The position numbers were made by a program, and so were the translations under genes. The notes beneath the pieces were generated by a model. It was not told the origin of the DNA, did no database searches, and worked only from the letters and a program-made list of their open reading frames with translations. DNA of 64,000 bases from Saposhnikovia divaricata (lineage: Eukaryota > Streptophyta > Magnoliopsida > Apiales > Apiaceae): the NCBI GenBank assembly GCA_036435485.1, contig CM071595.1:6128001-6192000 (forward strand), read 5' to 3'. This document shows positions 35,209-47,540 of this stretch, piece by piece. The stretch's first letter is position 1; each line of letters starts with the position of its first letter.

Positions 35209-36235
35209 TATCACCATGTCATTTTCCTATATCACCATGTCATGAATCTGATTCTGATTCCAGATATACAATTATCATAACTGATCACACTGATCATACT
35301 GATCATAATGATCATGATGTTTCTGATTCTGGTAACACTCAAAATTCAGCTACTACTACTGATTCTCAGAATTCATATCATCATGATCAGCCTCTGGCTA
35401 TTACTAGACCTCACAGACAAAAATTTATTCTTGCCAAATATCAAGATTATACAGGTCTTCCTTTTCATCTTGTCTCTAGTACATCCTCTTCTCCTCTATC
35501 TAATGTCTGTCAGTATCCTATACAAAATTATATGTCATACACCTGTTTCAAACCTGCATATCAAACTTACTTGGCTGCTACTGCTCAACAATCCATTCCT
35601 TATACCTATAAGCAAGCAGCCACATATCACAATTGGCTTATAGTTATGAAAACTGAGCTTAATGCTCTTGAAAACAATCACACCTGGGAAATTGTTCCTA
35701 AACCACCAGATACTTATATAGTTGACTGCAAATGGATTTTAAAGATTAAATATAATCCTGATGGTAGCATTGAAAGATATAAAACCAGATTAGTGGTTAA
35801 AGGTTTTACACATACTTATGGTCTTGATTATTTTTGAGACCTTTGCACCAGTAGCCAAAATGACTACTGTCAGACTGTTAATTGTTGTAGCTGCTTCTCA
35901 GAATTGGGCTATTTCTCAGCTTGATGTTCAAAATGCCTTTCTTCATGGTGATCTTCATGAAGATTATATATGAAACTACCTCCTGGATATCTTCATTTGT
36001 CTTCTTTTCCTGATCTGACTCTTATCTCTGATCCTTCAGTATTTGTTTGCAAGCTAAAGAAGTCTTTAAATGGTCTCAAGCAGGCACCTAGATGTTGGTT
36101 TCACAAATTCTGTAATGCTCTTAAAGATCATAAATTTCTTCAATCTCATTATGACAATAGTCTCTTCACTAAAACAGTTGATGGTCAGTTTGTAGCTGCA
36201 TTGGTCTATGTAGATGACATTCTTATAAATAAATA
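35209..36235 (+). pseudogene. Ty1/copia reverse transcriptase fragment
   Basis: The translated segment shows the copia RT hallmarks in order: WIL(K)IKYNPDGSIERYKTRLV, (E)TFAPVAKMTTVRLL, QLDVQNAFLHGDL, KLKKSLNGLKQAPRCW, and YVDD at 36207-36218. Frameshifts occur near 35832 (T-run) and 35966. It stops just after YVDDILI; there is no RNase H, integrase or LTR. The N-terminal 100 codons are Ser/Thr/Asp/His-rich (TDHTDHTDHNDHD), as in the linker before copia RT. It is a truncated insertion, and its lineage is not clear. Confidence 0.85.
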
Positions 36236-37585
36236 AAATCCAAAATTGATTTCAATTAAATAAATCAGGGTATAATCAAAATAAAAATCAATACTGATCA
36301 GCTTCCTTCTCTTGATGTGATCTTCTCATCAAGATAATCAGAAATTTCAATGTGATTTCTAAATAGCAATAATCACAAATCCTGATGTGATCACACTTAT
36401 AATTCCTGATCAATATCATCCTGATTCCAGAGACTAAATGGAGTTCCACGTGGCATTTTCTTTTATCTGAAAAAGAAATAAACAATAATCTGAACAAAAT
36501 CAATTGGTTAGATACGTTTAACATTTCTTGAAAATACAAGAAATCCAGTCACGCGCAACAATAATGACTGACTACATTGATAATCTCCAATGACGTCTTG
36601 TGCCATTCTTCACTCCAAAAACCTTCCAATCTTTTCTCTGTAAACCACTCATTTCCTAATGGCTTTCAACCCAAATATTGATATGAACCCTAACTTTCGG
36701 TTCATTTCCTCTGAGAAGTTCTATGCTCTTGATGATCAGAAGCAAGTGAACTATCTCTTAGAAGAGAGGACTTTTCTCATTGAGTTGGATATGGTTGGTA
36801 TCAACCCAAATGATGTCCAAAAACCTCCTCTAAAACATCTACCAGTTTAACAAAATCCTCCTCTAATCTCTTCACACCTTGGATGAAGAATTTGGTGAAG
36901 AGTCTGGGGTTGATCTTGATGGAGATGCTATTCATTTATCCATCAGTCTCCAATAAACATGGGGTTGTACCAGCTGCTCTCATTCAAGTCATCCTGAGAA
37001 GAAATTCAAGAGCGGATGGGACTATTCAAATCTCCAAATAGATTTTGAGATGCTCCTTGTCCTGTATCTTAGATGCATGAAAGAAGCAAATCCAATAACC
37101 ATAACATTAGACAAGAATAGGATTATCAGTAGAAGTAGACAAAAAGAAGTTTGTATTTCATTTTCATGTATGTAATGCTTTTGATTAATGAAAATACAAG
37201 TTTTCTTGTTATCTGCTTGTCTATTGTTTGTTTATTAGAATGATAAAGTATAAATTATCAGTATGCATGTGTTAAAACTTGCTTGCATAGACTTAACAAA
37301 AACTGAGAATTAGACCACTAAATAAATTGAACTTCAGAATTTGAAACATTAAGTCACAAACTAAACAATTTTCACAATCCTGATACTGACACAGAAATCC
37401 TGATGACGTCAGCATCTTGATAGCAATCCTGATCCTGATGATTATTATCAAGTCTATCATACTGTAATTTATCAAAGTAAAATGTTACAGCTTAAGCATT
37501 TAACTATCAAATATAGATCCTGACAAAGATATCAAGTCTATAAGCTGAAACAACATACCTTGCTACTTATGTAGATGTTAAAGAT
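36236..37585 (+). other. Antisense segment 3' of SIRE pol with small ORF
   Basis: This region lies downstream of the minus-strand copia pol. On the + strand ATG 36659 opens 63 codons (MAFNPNIDMNPNFRFISS…). Further coding-like pieces follow in shifted frames, an acidic LDEEFGEESGVDLDGDAIHL at about 36878-36950 and NKHGVVPAALIQVILRRN at about 36950-37010, then AT-rich 3'-UTR-like DNA. It resembles a decayed ORF in antisense to the element. Many atcctgat motifs (36370-36420, 37375-37440) are shared with the LTR at 44182-44907, so this belongs to the same element family. No family was recognised. A 3' LTR is not visible; the element is truncated near 36236. Confidence 0.4.
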
Positions 37586-40500
37586 CTAGAAATTTAACAT
37601 TCCTAACTCACTAACCAATCTAATGAATGTAGCTTCATCAAGTGGTTTAGTTAGAATATCTGCAAGCTGTTTGTCAGTAGGAACAAAATGAAGTTCCACA
37701 GTACCATTCTTAATATGTTCTCTAATAAAATGATACCTGACATCAATGTGCTTAGTCCTAGAATGTTGAACTGGATTTTCTGCAATTTTGATAGCACTAG
37801 TATTATCATAAAACATAGGAATATTACTAAGTGTCATACCATAATCCATCAACTGATTTCTTATCCAAAGGAGTTGTGCACAACAACTGCCTGTTGCAAT
37901 GTACTCAACTTCTGCAGTTGAGGTTGAAACTGAATGTTGCTTCTTGCTTGCCCAAGAAATCAATCTGTTTCCCAAGAATTGACATGTACCTGTAGTGCTG
38001 TTCCTGTCTATTTTACACCTTGCATATTCAGAGTCTGAATAGCCAATTAGGGAGAAATCAGATTCTCTAGGATACCACAAACCAAGATTTGGAGTTCCCT
38101 TGAGATATCTAAAAATTCTATTCACAGCAATTAAATGAGATTCCTTAGGATCACTTTGGAATCTAGCATATAAACAGGTAGAAAACATTATATCTGGTCT
38201 ACTTGCAGTTAAGTATAACAATGAACCTATCATGCCTCTATAGCTAGTGTTATCAACACTCTTTCCCTTAGGATCAGAGTCTAGCTTAGTGGCTATTGCC
38301 ATGGGTGTTTTTGCAACTGAACAATCTTGAAAGTCAAACCTTTTTAAAAGATCTTTGATATACTTTGATTGATTAATGAAAATACCAGTCTCAGTCTGTT
38401 TGACCTGTAAGCCTAAAAAGTAATTTAGTTCACCCATCATGCTCATCTGATACTTAGACTGCATAAACTTGCTAAACTTAGCACATAACTTTTCATTAGT
38501 AGAACCAAATATGATGTCATCAACATAACTTGAACTAAAATTAATTCACCTTTAATCTTTTTAAAGAATAGAGTTTTGTCAATTGTACCTCTTGTGAAAC
38601 CATTTTCAAGAAGAAATTTAGACAAAGTCTCATACCATGCTCTTGGTGCCTGCTTTAGTCCATAAAGTGCCTTGTCAAGTTTGTAGACATGATTTGGAAA
38701 CTTTGGATCAACAAAACCAGGTGGTTGCTCCACATATACTTCCTCATCAAGCTTGCCATTTAGAAAAGCACTCTTTACATCCATCTGGTATACCTTGAAT
38801 TTTGAATGAGCTGCAAATGCAAGAAACATTCTGATTGCTTCCAATCTTGCTACAGGTGCAAAGGTTTCATCATAATCAATGCCTTCTTCCTGAGAGTAAC
38901 CCTTGGCCACCAATCTTGCTTTGTTTCTTACAATCATACCAGATTCATCTAGCTTGTTTCTAAAAACCCTGTTGAGTATTGAATACAGTAAAAGAATACA
39001 GAGGGGGGGTGAATGGATTCTTGAACTTTTCTTCATTCTTGAATCTTTGCAGCAAGATAAGTGATGAGTGTGTGAGATAAGTGCTTTTGTTTTACCTACC
39101 TCATTTGTAGCAAGTGGGTGTATCCATGTCTATAAGGATACAACCTCACTTCCTTAGCTGTTAAGGTGTTGAAGTTTCTCAAATACCTAGAAAATATCTC
39201 TCTGAGAAAAACGAAGCTGAGAATACTATCATTTGTATTCACAGATTGTAGCAAAATCTTAATCTAATAAGATATTAGATTAAAGTGATATTGTGTTGTG
39301 TTTGTCTTTAATTATCCGCATCTTCATATCTCACACACTCATCACTTATCTTGCTGCAAAGATTCAAGAACGAAGAAAAGTTCAAGAATCCATTCACCCC
39401 CCCCTCTGTATTCTTTTACTGTATTCAATACTCAACAAGTGGTATCAGAGCATTTTGACATATCGAATCCCTGAGATATCGAATAGAGCATTTTGACATA
39501 TCGAATCCCTGAGATATCGAACAGTGTATTCAGAGATATCGAATAGTGTCTTCTGAGATATCGAATCTCTGACTTCTCGAATGCTAGACTTCTCGAATAG
39601 ACAAATGTACTTCTCGAATTGGTACTTAGGCAAATTCTTCATTTCTTCAAATCCCAACTGTGATTATTTGGCAGTCTTTATCTCCTTGCTTGAGGCATGA
39701 ACCTTGGAACTTCTTTCAAGCATTATTCTTGACTTTATAATTACAGTAACACAACTAGAATTTGATGCCTATTACAAGTACAGAACAAATAGAAACTCTA
39801 CAACTAGAGGTTCCCTCAGTTAAGAGGTCATGTAGGTAATGCATAGCATTACACATACTTAGGCTTGTTATTAGATGTATTCAGGCATGCCTCTGTGACT
39901 AACAAACCCATTTCGCACCAACAATAGATCTATTTTTAGGTCTTAGTACCAGTTTCCTGACTTTGTTCCTCTCAAACTCATTTAATTCTTCCTGCATTGC
40001 AATTACCCAATCAGGATCCTGTAAGGCTTCTTCAACCTTCTTAGGTTCATTCTTTGAGAGAAAACAACTGTACAAACCTTCATTTTGAATTGATCTTCTA
40101 GTTCAAACACCACTATTTGGATCACCAATAATCAAATCTTCAGTATGATCCCTTGTCCATCTTCTAACAGGTGGTAGATTAATCTTGCTAGATTCTCCCC
40201 CTAAGTTAGTGGTGTCTCTTGTAGAAGAACTTTCTCTGCCTCCAAAAGCTCCCCCTTGATCAGTAGAATTAGTAGACTCCATACTGCTGCTAGTTTCTGA
40301 TCTTCCTTCACTAAACTCTGAAGGATCAGTTCCTGATGGAGTAGACTCTGAATGACTAGTCTGCTCCTGATGAGCGCTGTGTTCTCCTCGATTAACTTGC
40401 TCCCCCTCAACAGTAGCATTCCTTTGAGAAGCAATAGAGATTTCAATTTGAGAACTTTCATCATCACTGGAGAGTGTCTCAGAATCCTTAAGATTTTCAA

Positions 40501-43500
40501 ATTCCAAATTGTCATGGCTTTCATCAGTTTACAAAATTCCAAACTTTTTGTCATCAAATGCAACATGAATTGATTCCATAACAATGTGAGTTCTGAGATT
40601 ATAAACTTTGAAGGCCTTTGATGCTGAATATCCTAGAAAGATTGCTTCATCCGATTTAGCTTCAAATTTTCCAAGTTGTTCTGGATGAACTTTCAAGACA
40701 TAACATTTGCATCCAAAGATGTGAAAGTATTTCACACTTGGCTTCTTCCCTTTGATCATCTCATAAGGAGTCTTACCATGACCATTTACCAAGGTACAAT
40801 TTTGAGTAAAACATGCAGTGTTGCTAGCTTCTGCCCAGAAATAGGTTGGAAGCTTTGCATCTGCAAGCATGGTTCTTGCTGCCTCTATGAGAGTTCTGTT
40901 CTTTCTTTCTACTACACCATTCTGCTAAGGTGTTCCAGGTGCAGAAAACTGTTGAGTAATTCCATTGTCTACACAATACTCCTCCATTGTAGAATTCTTG
41001 AATTTTGTTCCATTGTCACTCCTAAGTACTTTGACTTTGTACTCAGAGCTATTCTGAATATTCTTGACAAGATCAATTATTTGCTGAGGAGCTTCATCCT
41101 TTTTATGTAGAAATAATACCCATGTGAACCTTGTGTAGTCATCCACTATAACTAGAGCATATCTTTTCTTGCTGATAGACATAATGTTTACTGGACCAAA
41201 TAGATCAAGATGTAGCATGTGAAATGGTTCAGTAATTGAATTTTCTGTTTTGCTCTTGAAAGTGGTTCTTTTCTGTTTACCAAGCTGACAAGCATCACAA
41301 AGTCCATCTTGCACATAATTTGCCTAAGGTAGGCCTCTCACTAGATTATGCTTAACAAGTTGATTAAGCTTCTTGAAGTTAAGATGTGAGAGCTTCTTGT
41401 GCCAATTCCAGCTTTCTTCATTTGTTGCCTTGTTGTAAAGACATCTAACAATTCTTTTAGATGTATCACTCAAGCTGGCTTCATAGATGTTACCATGTCT
41501 CTGACCAGTTAGAACAATGTCTCCATTCTTCATATTCAAGATTTTGCATCCTTCTCTGTCAAAGATTGATTGATAACCTTAATCACCCAGTTGACTTATG
41601 CTTAAAAGTGTGTGTTTCAGGCCTTCAACCAGTGCTACGTTTTCTATGATGACATTCCCTAAAACAATTAAGCTATATCCCAGAGTTTTTCATTTGTTTC
41701 CATCTCCAAAAGATATTACTGGGCCAGCTTTCCTCTCAAACATTGTAAGCAGGGACTTCTTTCCAGTCATATGTCCAGAGCATCCACTGTCCAAGATAAT
41801 TGAATGCTTCTTTCCTGTGCCCTGCAAACAAAAAAGTAACTAGTTAGAAATTTTTAGGACCCAACTTTGATTGGATCCTTTCTTACTAGATTTAGAAACA
41901 GTAGGTTTTGAAAATTTTGCTTTTGATTTGCCTGTTGCAGAGTCAACCTTAGACTCTGATTTCACAAACTGTTTGTGACTAAGAGTTTCAGATTTTAGAG
42001 AATAATAGTCATAATACAGTATATGATATTCTTTACACATGTAAATGGAATGAAGTAAACTACCACAATGATAACAAGCTTTTTGTGGTTGGTATTGAAT
42101 TTTATGAGTCTTGGGGAATCTGGACTCAGTTTTCCAAGAAGGTTTTTGATTTCAGTCTAGGGCCAAATGATTATGATTTCCACACTTATAGCATTTCTTT
42201 CTAGGTGCATCAGGTACATTCTTGTAATTATTCTCTTTGTTAATACCTTCTTTTCCATTCCTATTTCTCTTGATCTTGCTAGACTCTGAAAGACCTTCTA
42301 GTTTCTGTTCCAGCTGAGACTTAGACAGAAAGCCTATGTTGACATTCTTAGGTTTTTCTAACACTTTCTCATCTGAACTATTATTGTTAATTCTCTTGTG
42401 TACAACTGGGGTACCATTTGAATCAACAAATTTAACATGATTCAGTTCAGGAATTTTTTTCTTACCTTCAGATTTAGATGTGCTAGCTTCTACTTTACTA
42501 TTATCATTAAGGACAACAGCTACAGAAGTTTCACTTTTATCCTTCACAAAACCTAAGGCATAAACCTTACCATGTATTTGATTATTGATAATGTCTTGAG
42601 TCTTTTTGCAAGATGTATTCCACATGTGAAACCTTCCTCTCTCTTCCTCTAGTTCTTTTCTGACATAGTCATAAGCCTCAAGAATAACACTATAATCATG
42701 CTTAGCTTTATCAGAACTTAACCTATAATGTTCCATTTGAATTAACTCAGATTCAAGAATATTATTTCTACCAACTAATTCATCATTCTTAATCTTAATA
42801 TCATCTTTTTCACTAGTAAGAATTCCGAAATTAGTCATAAGATTCTTAAACTCAGCATGGATAGTTCTAATATCATCAGAATCTAAGTTATCAAACGAAT
42901 CAATAGAGTGAAGAGATACCTTGACAGAAAATGAAGAAGTTTTCTTTGGAGATCCAGGCTTGTCTGAAGCACTTGCCATCAAAGCAATGTTATCATAATC
43001 CAATTCATCTTCAGAATCACAAGAGTCTGCCCAATCCTTTTGTGTGACCATGAGTGCATTACCTTTTCCTGAATTCCTAGGCTTCTTACACTCACTTGCA
43101 AAGTGTCCAAGCTCGCTACAGTTAAAGCACTTGATCTTGGCCTTATCAAGCTTGACAATTGTACTTTTGCCTTTGTCACTCTTCTTCTCCTCTTTCTTTT
43201 GAAAATATCATTTGCTAAATCTTCTCATGTTGAATCTTCCTTTCTTGAAATCTTTAGCAAACATAGCAAAGAGTTCCTGCATCTCTGATTCAGAATCACT
43301 GTTGTCAGAGTCTGTATCTGCAGTCTCTGACTCAGAACTTTCTTTGCACTTTTTCTTCCTTGAGTCTCTTTCAATAGATTCAGACTTTTCCTCTGGAAGC
43401 TTCTTTGATTCAGATTAATCAGTGAGTGTAACAGTTTTCATCTTTCCCTCACTCTTGCTCTTTTTCTGCTGCCTGTCAAGTTCATAAGCCCTAAGTTTTC

Positions 43501-44131
43501 CATAGACTGCCTCTAATGATATTTCATCCAGATCATTAGCTTCCTCAATTGCAGATATCTTCTCATTGTAGAAATCAGGCAAGGCTTTCATGAACTTAGT
43601 ATTCATATCCTCCAAGTCATAATATTTGCCGTGCATGGCCATCTCATTGATGAGTTTAGTAAACCTATCAAAGGTATCAATAAGTGACTCATCGGACTTG
43701 GATTCAAAGTACTTATACTGTTGTGTGAGAAGTGTCCTCATATTCTTCTTGACAGGTTTTGTTCCTTCACAGTGAACCTTTAGATTGTCCTATATCTCCT
43801 TAGCAGTCTTACAAGAGAGAACATAGTTAGTGAGAACAGAATCAAGACTGTTGAATAATATGTTTCTCACTTTAGCATCCTTAAGAACGTTCTCCTTGTC
43901 CTTATCTGACCATTCAGATTGAGGCTTCTCTGCCGTGTGCTCTGGAACAACTTTTCCTTCGACAGTTGTTTGAGCAACAACCCTTGTTGGAACAAAAGGC
44001 CCATCTCTTATTCTGTCAAGATAATCAGGATCTGTTGCTTCCAGGTGATGCAACATCTTCACTTCCCATAGAGTTTATTCATTTCTCTTGAGCATAGGGA
44101 TCTTAGTATTACCATCCTTGTAACCCGACAT
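37586..44131 (-). pseudogene. SIRE/Maximus-type Ty1/copia gag-pol (decayed)
   Basis: Reading the minus strand from ATG 44131 (MSGYKDGNTKIPMLKRNE), gag continues to about 42150 with a core (KFMKALPDFYNEKISAIEEAND) and two zinc knuckles (CFNCSELGHFASEC; KKCYKCGNHNHLALD). Protease is near 41770-41810 (LDSGCSGHMTG). Integrase spans about 41440-40880: WHKKLSHLNF / CDACQLGK finger, then catalytic HLDLFGP, RSDNGTKF and ERKNRTL. A Ser/Glu-rich linker lies at 40500-40110. RT spans 40000-38300, split by the insertion at 38970-39904, with a frameshift in the YVDD codons near 38520. RNase H runs to TAG 37586 (STAEVEYIATGSC, ADILTKPL). Multiple in-frame stops replace Trp or Gln codons, so it is inactive. 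Confidence 0.9.
38970..39904 (-). mobile_element. LTR-element insertion with inverted LTR-end duplicate (935 bp)
   Basis: It is bounded by tgttgag… and …gactaaca and by perfect target duplications aaccc (38965-38969, 39905-39909). Removing it rejoins the SIRE RT frame (AKWV + FRNKLDES). On the minus strand it starts TGTTAGTCACAG and ends CAATACTCAACA, like an LTR. Inside, 39327-39437 is an inverted, nearly exact copy of the terminal 110 bp (38970-39079). That copy is followed directly by tggtatcagagc (39440-39451), an initiator-Met PBS. A run of gatatcgaat-type short repeats lies at 39455-39620. Confidence 0.8.
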
Positions 44132-44161
44132 GATTGCAGATCTTTATGATTATTCAAAATC

Positions 44162-44179
44162 AACCTGCTCTGATACCAA
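44162..44179 (-). promoter_or_regulatory. SIRE primer-binding site, initiator tRNA-Met
   Basis: On the minus strand, tggtatcagagcaggttg lies between the LTR (44182-44907) and the gag ATG (44131). Confidence 0.85.
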
Positions 44180-44181
44180 TT

Positions 44182-44907
44182 ATTAACTCGAATAACTTGT
44201 AGAAGGGGGGTTGAATACAAGTTAAGTAATCGTGTCTGATTTTTGCTTAATTAGATAAACAAGAACAAACGAATGAATCAACCTTGTTTGTATTAAATAA
44301 TATCAAATACAAACTCTACCAAAGGTGTACAATACCTTTAGTAGCTGCTCTCAATACAAATCTCTCTCTGTTTGTTTCGAACTCTCGAATACAAACCTTA
44401 CACTAAGCTCACGTTCATAAACTCACGAACTCTTTTTACAATGATATAGAGAGTATTTATAATGCTACCTATCAACTAATAACAGAAAGTTATGATCTAT
44501 ACATGACAATGTTCTGCCGTCCAGTTGATAGTTTCCATAAATAGTAAACTCTTTCCTTTATGATACCTTCTTTCTTGTTCTTCAAAACAATGATCCTTAT
44601 AGCACTTTCCAGTTTCTGTAGCATCCGTAATGACATCATCAGTAATATGACTGATATCAGGATTTCACCTTGCATCAGGATCTGACCATCCCATCAAGAT
44701 TTGATCAGGATTTGACTTGTTGTATCAGGATCTGCAATAGTTCTTGAAACATAGTCCTTGACACCCTGTTCCTGTCTAAACTCTACAGATTACTGTCTAA
44801 CATATATATCCTATACAAAGTGGTAAATCCTTTATAAGATCAGGATATACAAGAAGTATATGCAAATTCTATTCTTAACATCACAGCTCATGAATTATTC
44901 CTAACAG
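44182..44907 (-). repeat. SIRE-type 5' LTR (about 726 bp)
   Basis: On the minus strand it starts TGTTAGGAATAATTCATGAG at 44907 and runs to the PBS. The exact inner end is uncertain, since the last bases read gttaata rather than CA. It holds several atcctgat motifs and a TATA box in ttataaatactctctat (about 44461 down to 44445). It is inserted into the chromovirus gag that continues at 44908. Confidence 0.75.
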
Positions 44908-45052
44908 TGAGTTGATCAATTAAGTTTTTCTGAAGCTCCTGTGTGGCGGCTCGAACTCCGATGGTGATCTGCTCCGCCAAGCCAGTACGCAGATCACTCA
45001 ACCCCTTCTCCAGTAGTTCAATACGATGCTGATTTGATGGAGGCGCTCCCAT
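44908..45052 (-). pseudogene. Chromovirus-type gag N terminus (48 codons)
   Basis: On the minus strand ATG 45052 opens MGAPPSNQHRIELLEKGLSD… continuing to …LIDQLT at 44908, where the SIRE LTR begins. The start, just behind a PBS-like ttggtaccagag (45064-45075, minus), and the coiled-coil-like leucine pattern fit the gag start of a Ty3/gypsy chromovirus. The rest of the gene is not in the window. Confidence 0.6.
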
Positions 45053-45142
45053 GGCCGTTACTACTCTGGTACCAATTTGCTAGATCTGAATCTGATTCAA
45101 CAACAATACATAACCACGATGCCACGAAACACAATAATAACA

Positions 45143-46982
45143 TGTTGGGTTTCAACCAAATATGATTGTTATGGGCTTGGGTGATCCAAGATATATATGG
45201 GTAAGATAATAATTGTATGTGTAGACAATTATTATTGATGGTATGTCTTGATCACTAAGTTGGGTAATTAGGTACCAAGAATTGGAAGGCATGTATAACA
45301 AGTATGGTAAGACTTGTAGAACAAATATGGTAAGTCTTGGTAGCTAAGTTTTGGATGGCTATATATACATAGTCATATTGTATTTGTTTGATATGTGTGA
45401 AAGCTTGAGAGATGTAGTCTTAAGTATTGTTTGGGAGATGCTTGAGCATTATTGGCTCAAGTATCGGGGTTGGGACAACGTTAAGGTGTTACTGTTTTGA
45501 TGTATTATTGATTATTGATTGGATTAATAATACAAGTTTGGGGCGTGGGTGTTTCCACGTCAAATATTGTTTGTGTGTTTGATAATGTGTATTTTATACA
45601 CGTTTTGTCTTTTATTCTCTTGCATTTTTGTTAGTTTCGAATGTTGTTTTATTAATATTTGTTATGTTTTTCATCTTTCAGTGCCTCGTGCTTAATTGTT
45701 GAAAAGATGGCTTAATTTGGGCATGAAAGCGAAGATTATTCAAGAGGGAAGTTAGAAGATGCAAGCTCGTGATGCCGGGAGGTGTTTAATGCATTATATT
45801 GAAGAGTTTATCTCGTACGGGCAGCTGTACGGCCGTTCGATAGGCCGTTCAAAGGAGCAGATTTTCTGTACGGGCAGCTGTACGGCCGTTCAACAGGCCG
45901 TACAAGTCCCGCTGTGTATTAAATGAGAAGTAAACAAAAAAACATCTTAATAATCTTAACCAACATCTAACTTCATCTTTAACCTAGCCTCTTCAAGAAC
46001 CAAAATTAGGGTTTGCCAAGTAGAGAGAAAAACATCAATTACTCATAATCTAGCATTGATTATGAGTAACTAACTTCATACATTTAGCTCAAGGAGGATC
46101 TCTTGTATCAAAAACCAATTTCAATTTAAGTAAGATCTATTTCACTCTATCTTGAATTCTTAAGTTGTATTGTTTATGATTTTGCTTGGAGAATTGTAAG
46201 TTGCTTCAATTTGCTCTTCTTGTAATATCAATTGCTAATTGTTTGTGCTAATCCATAATTGTTAGTACATTCATTATAGTAGCACAAGTTTAGTGTACCT
46301 AAATTCTCAAGATTCAAGTGCAAATACCTAGGTTGAGCTTCTCATCCTTGGGTTTGTCCTAACCTCTCTTTGATTGATTCCTTGATTTGGTTAAATTGGT
46401 AGTGCTTCACTATTGGTTGCTAGTATCAAGAGAGCTAATTTATGTGCTTCACTAAATTAATGTTTATAATAGAAGAGAAATAAGTGATTGTGTGCTTCAC
46501 CAATTATCTTGGTTAGGTAGAGTTGGATATATTTGCTTGTTGTTGGGTTGAAGTGCTTGAGTTGCCATTATCCTTGGGTCGAATATCCCTATATCTTGCT
46601 AATTCACTCATTGTGTTGTGTGGTAAATTTGGATAGTTGCCATTAACTTAGTTGTATTTTTGTAGCAATTTAGTTATTGTATGCAAGGTGTTTGATAAAA
46701 CACCTTAACCAAACTCAAAACCCCCTATTTACACACTTCTTGATTGTAAGAGATAATATACTCGAAATAAATATTGAGAGTCCTTCCCTGTGAACGAACT
46801 ACGAAAAACACTACCTTCAGTGTTCTTGTTTTGCTTTTACTTATTGTTGATAGAAGTAGAAGTGATACTGGAATAATGTGTGATCGCGCTTTGGTGGATC
46901 TTGTCAACTAATCGATTGGTTGTGTGTGCGCTCTCTATTGGTTTTTTGTGAATCTCGTATTGTATAGTCCCCTAACCTAACA
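45143..46982 (+). repeat. LTR1 of small non-autonomous element
   Basis: It starts TGTTGGGTTTCAACC, ends CCTAACCTAACA, and is interrupted at 45580-46819. The uninterrupted parts match LTR2 closely. Confidence 0.9.
45580..46819 (+). mobile_element. Solo LTR, Athila-like (1240 bp)
   Basis: It starts TGATAATGTGTATTTTATAC and ends CACTACCTTCA, flanked by gtgtt at 45575-45579 and 46820-46824. The terminal palindrome gtgtattttatacac mirrors gtggattttatatccac of the Athila LTRs, suggesting the same broad lineage. No internal region is present, as expected after recombination between two LTRs. A pair of 35 bp repeats based on tacgggcagctgtacggccg is at 45815-45850 and 45869-45903. Confidence 0.85.
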
Positions 46983-47540
46983 AGTGGTATCAAGAGCCAA
47001 GGTTCGGGTTCGTGATGAATGAGGTTGAGGGAAAGTTCGAGGTTCAATTGGTATGGCAGAGCATGATGAAGGATTTGTTGACAAGAAGATTGCTGCTAAA
47101 GCGGGTAGAGGTAAAGTTACGTGCGGTTTGATGGTTGACTTGTACCGTGGATCAATCCTGTGTTCAGACTTGAGATGGAAGAAGATGGAAGAGGTCATCG
47201 TAATTGTTTCAATGGCTTAATCAACCAGGTGAACTATTTGGGTGATACTACGGATTTTCTTCAAGAGACCGTAGGATTGTGAAAGCAAGGATCGGGTGAT
47301 TCAACATGTGGAAGAGCACTCGTGGTGATTGATGCACGTGATTTTATAGATGAGTTGATGGATATACCGTTATGATAAAGAACGGTGGTTTGGAGGGTCA
47401 CTATACGGGTTTTAGTGACACTCAATGTTTGGAAGAACAAGAGGAGGTTCTTGTTCGAGGGGAGGCATTGGCGAATGGACGTCGATGGCTTGATGGGTTA
47501 CCGTTCAATCCGATATGGGTATTGGGTTGAAGGGGAGGAT
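46983..47540 (+). other. Internal region of small LTR element, non-coding
   Basis: 558 bp between PBS and polypurine tract. It is purine-rich, and the reading frames are short (no ORF above about 65 codons) without any retroviral motif. Confidence 0.7.

Noticed and set aside
42979..43418. + and - ORFs overlapping copia gag
   Set aside because: They are shadows of the SIRE gag frame, which carries the zinc knuckles.
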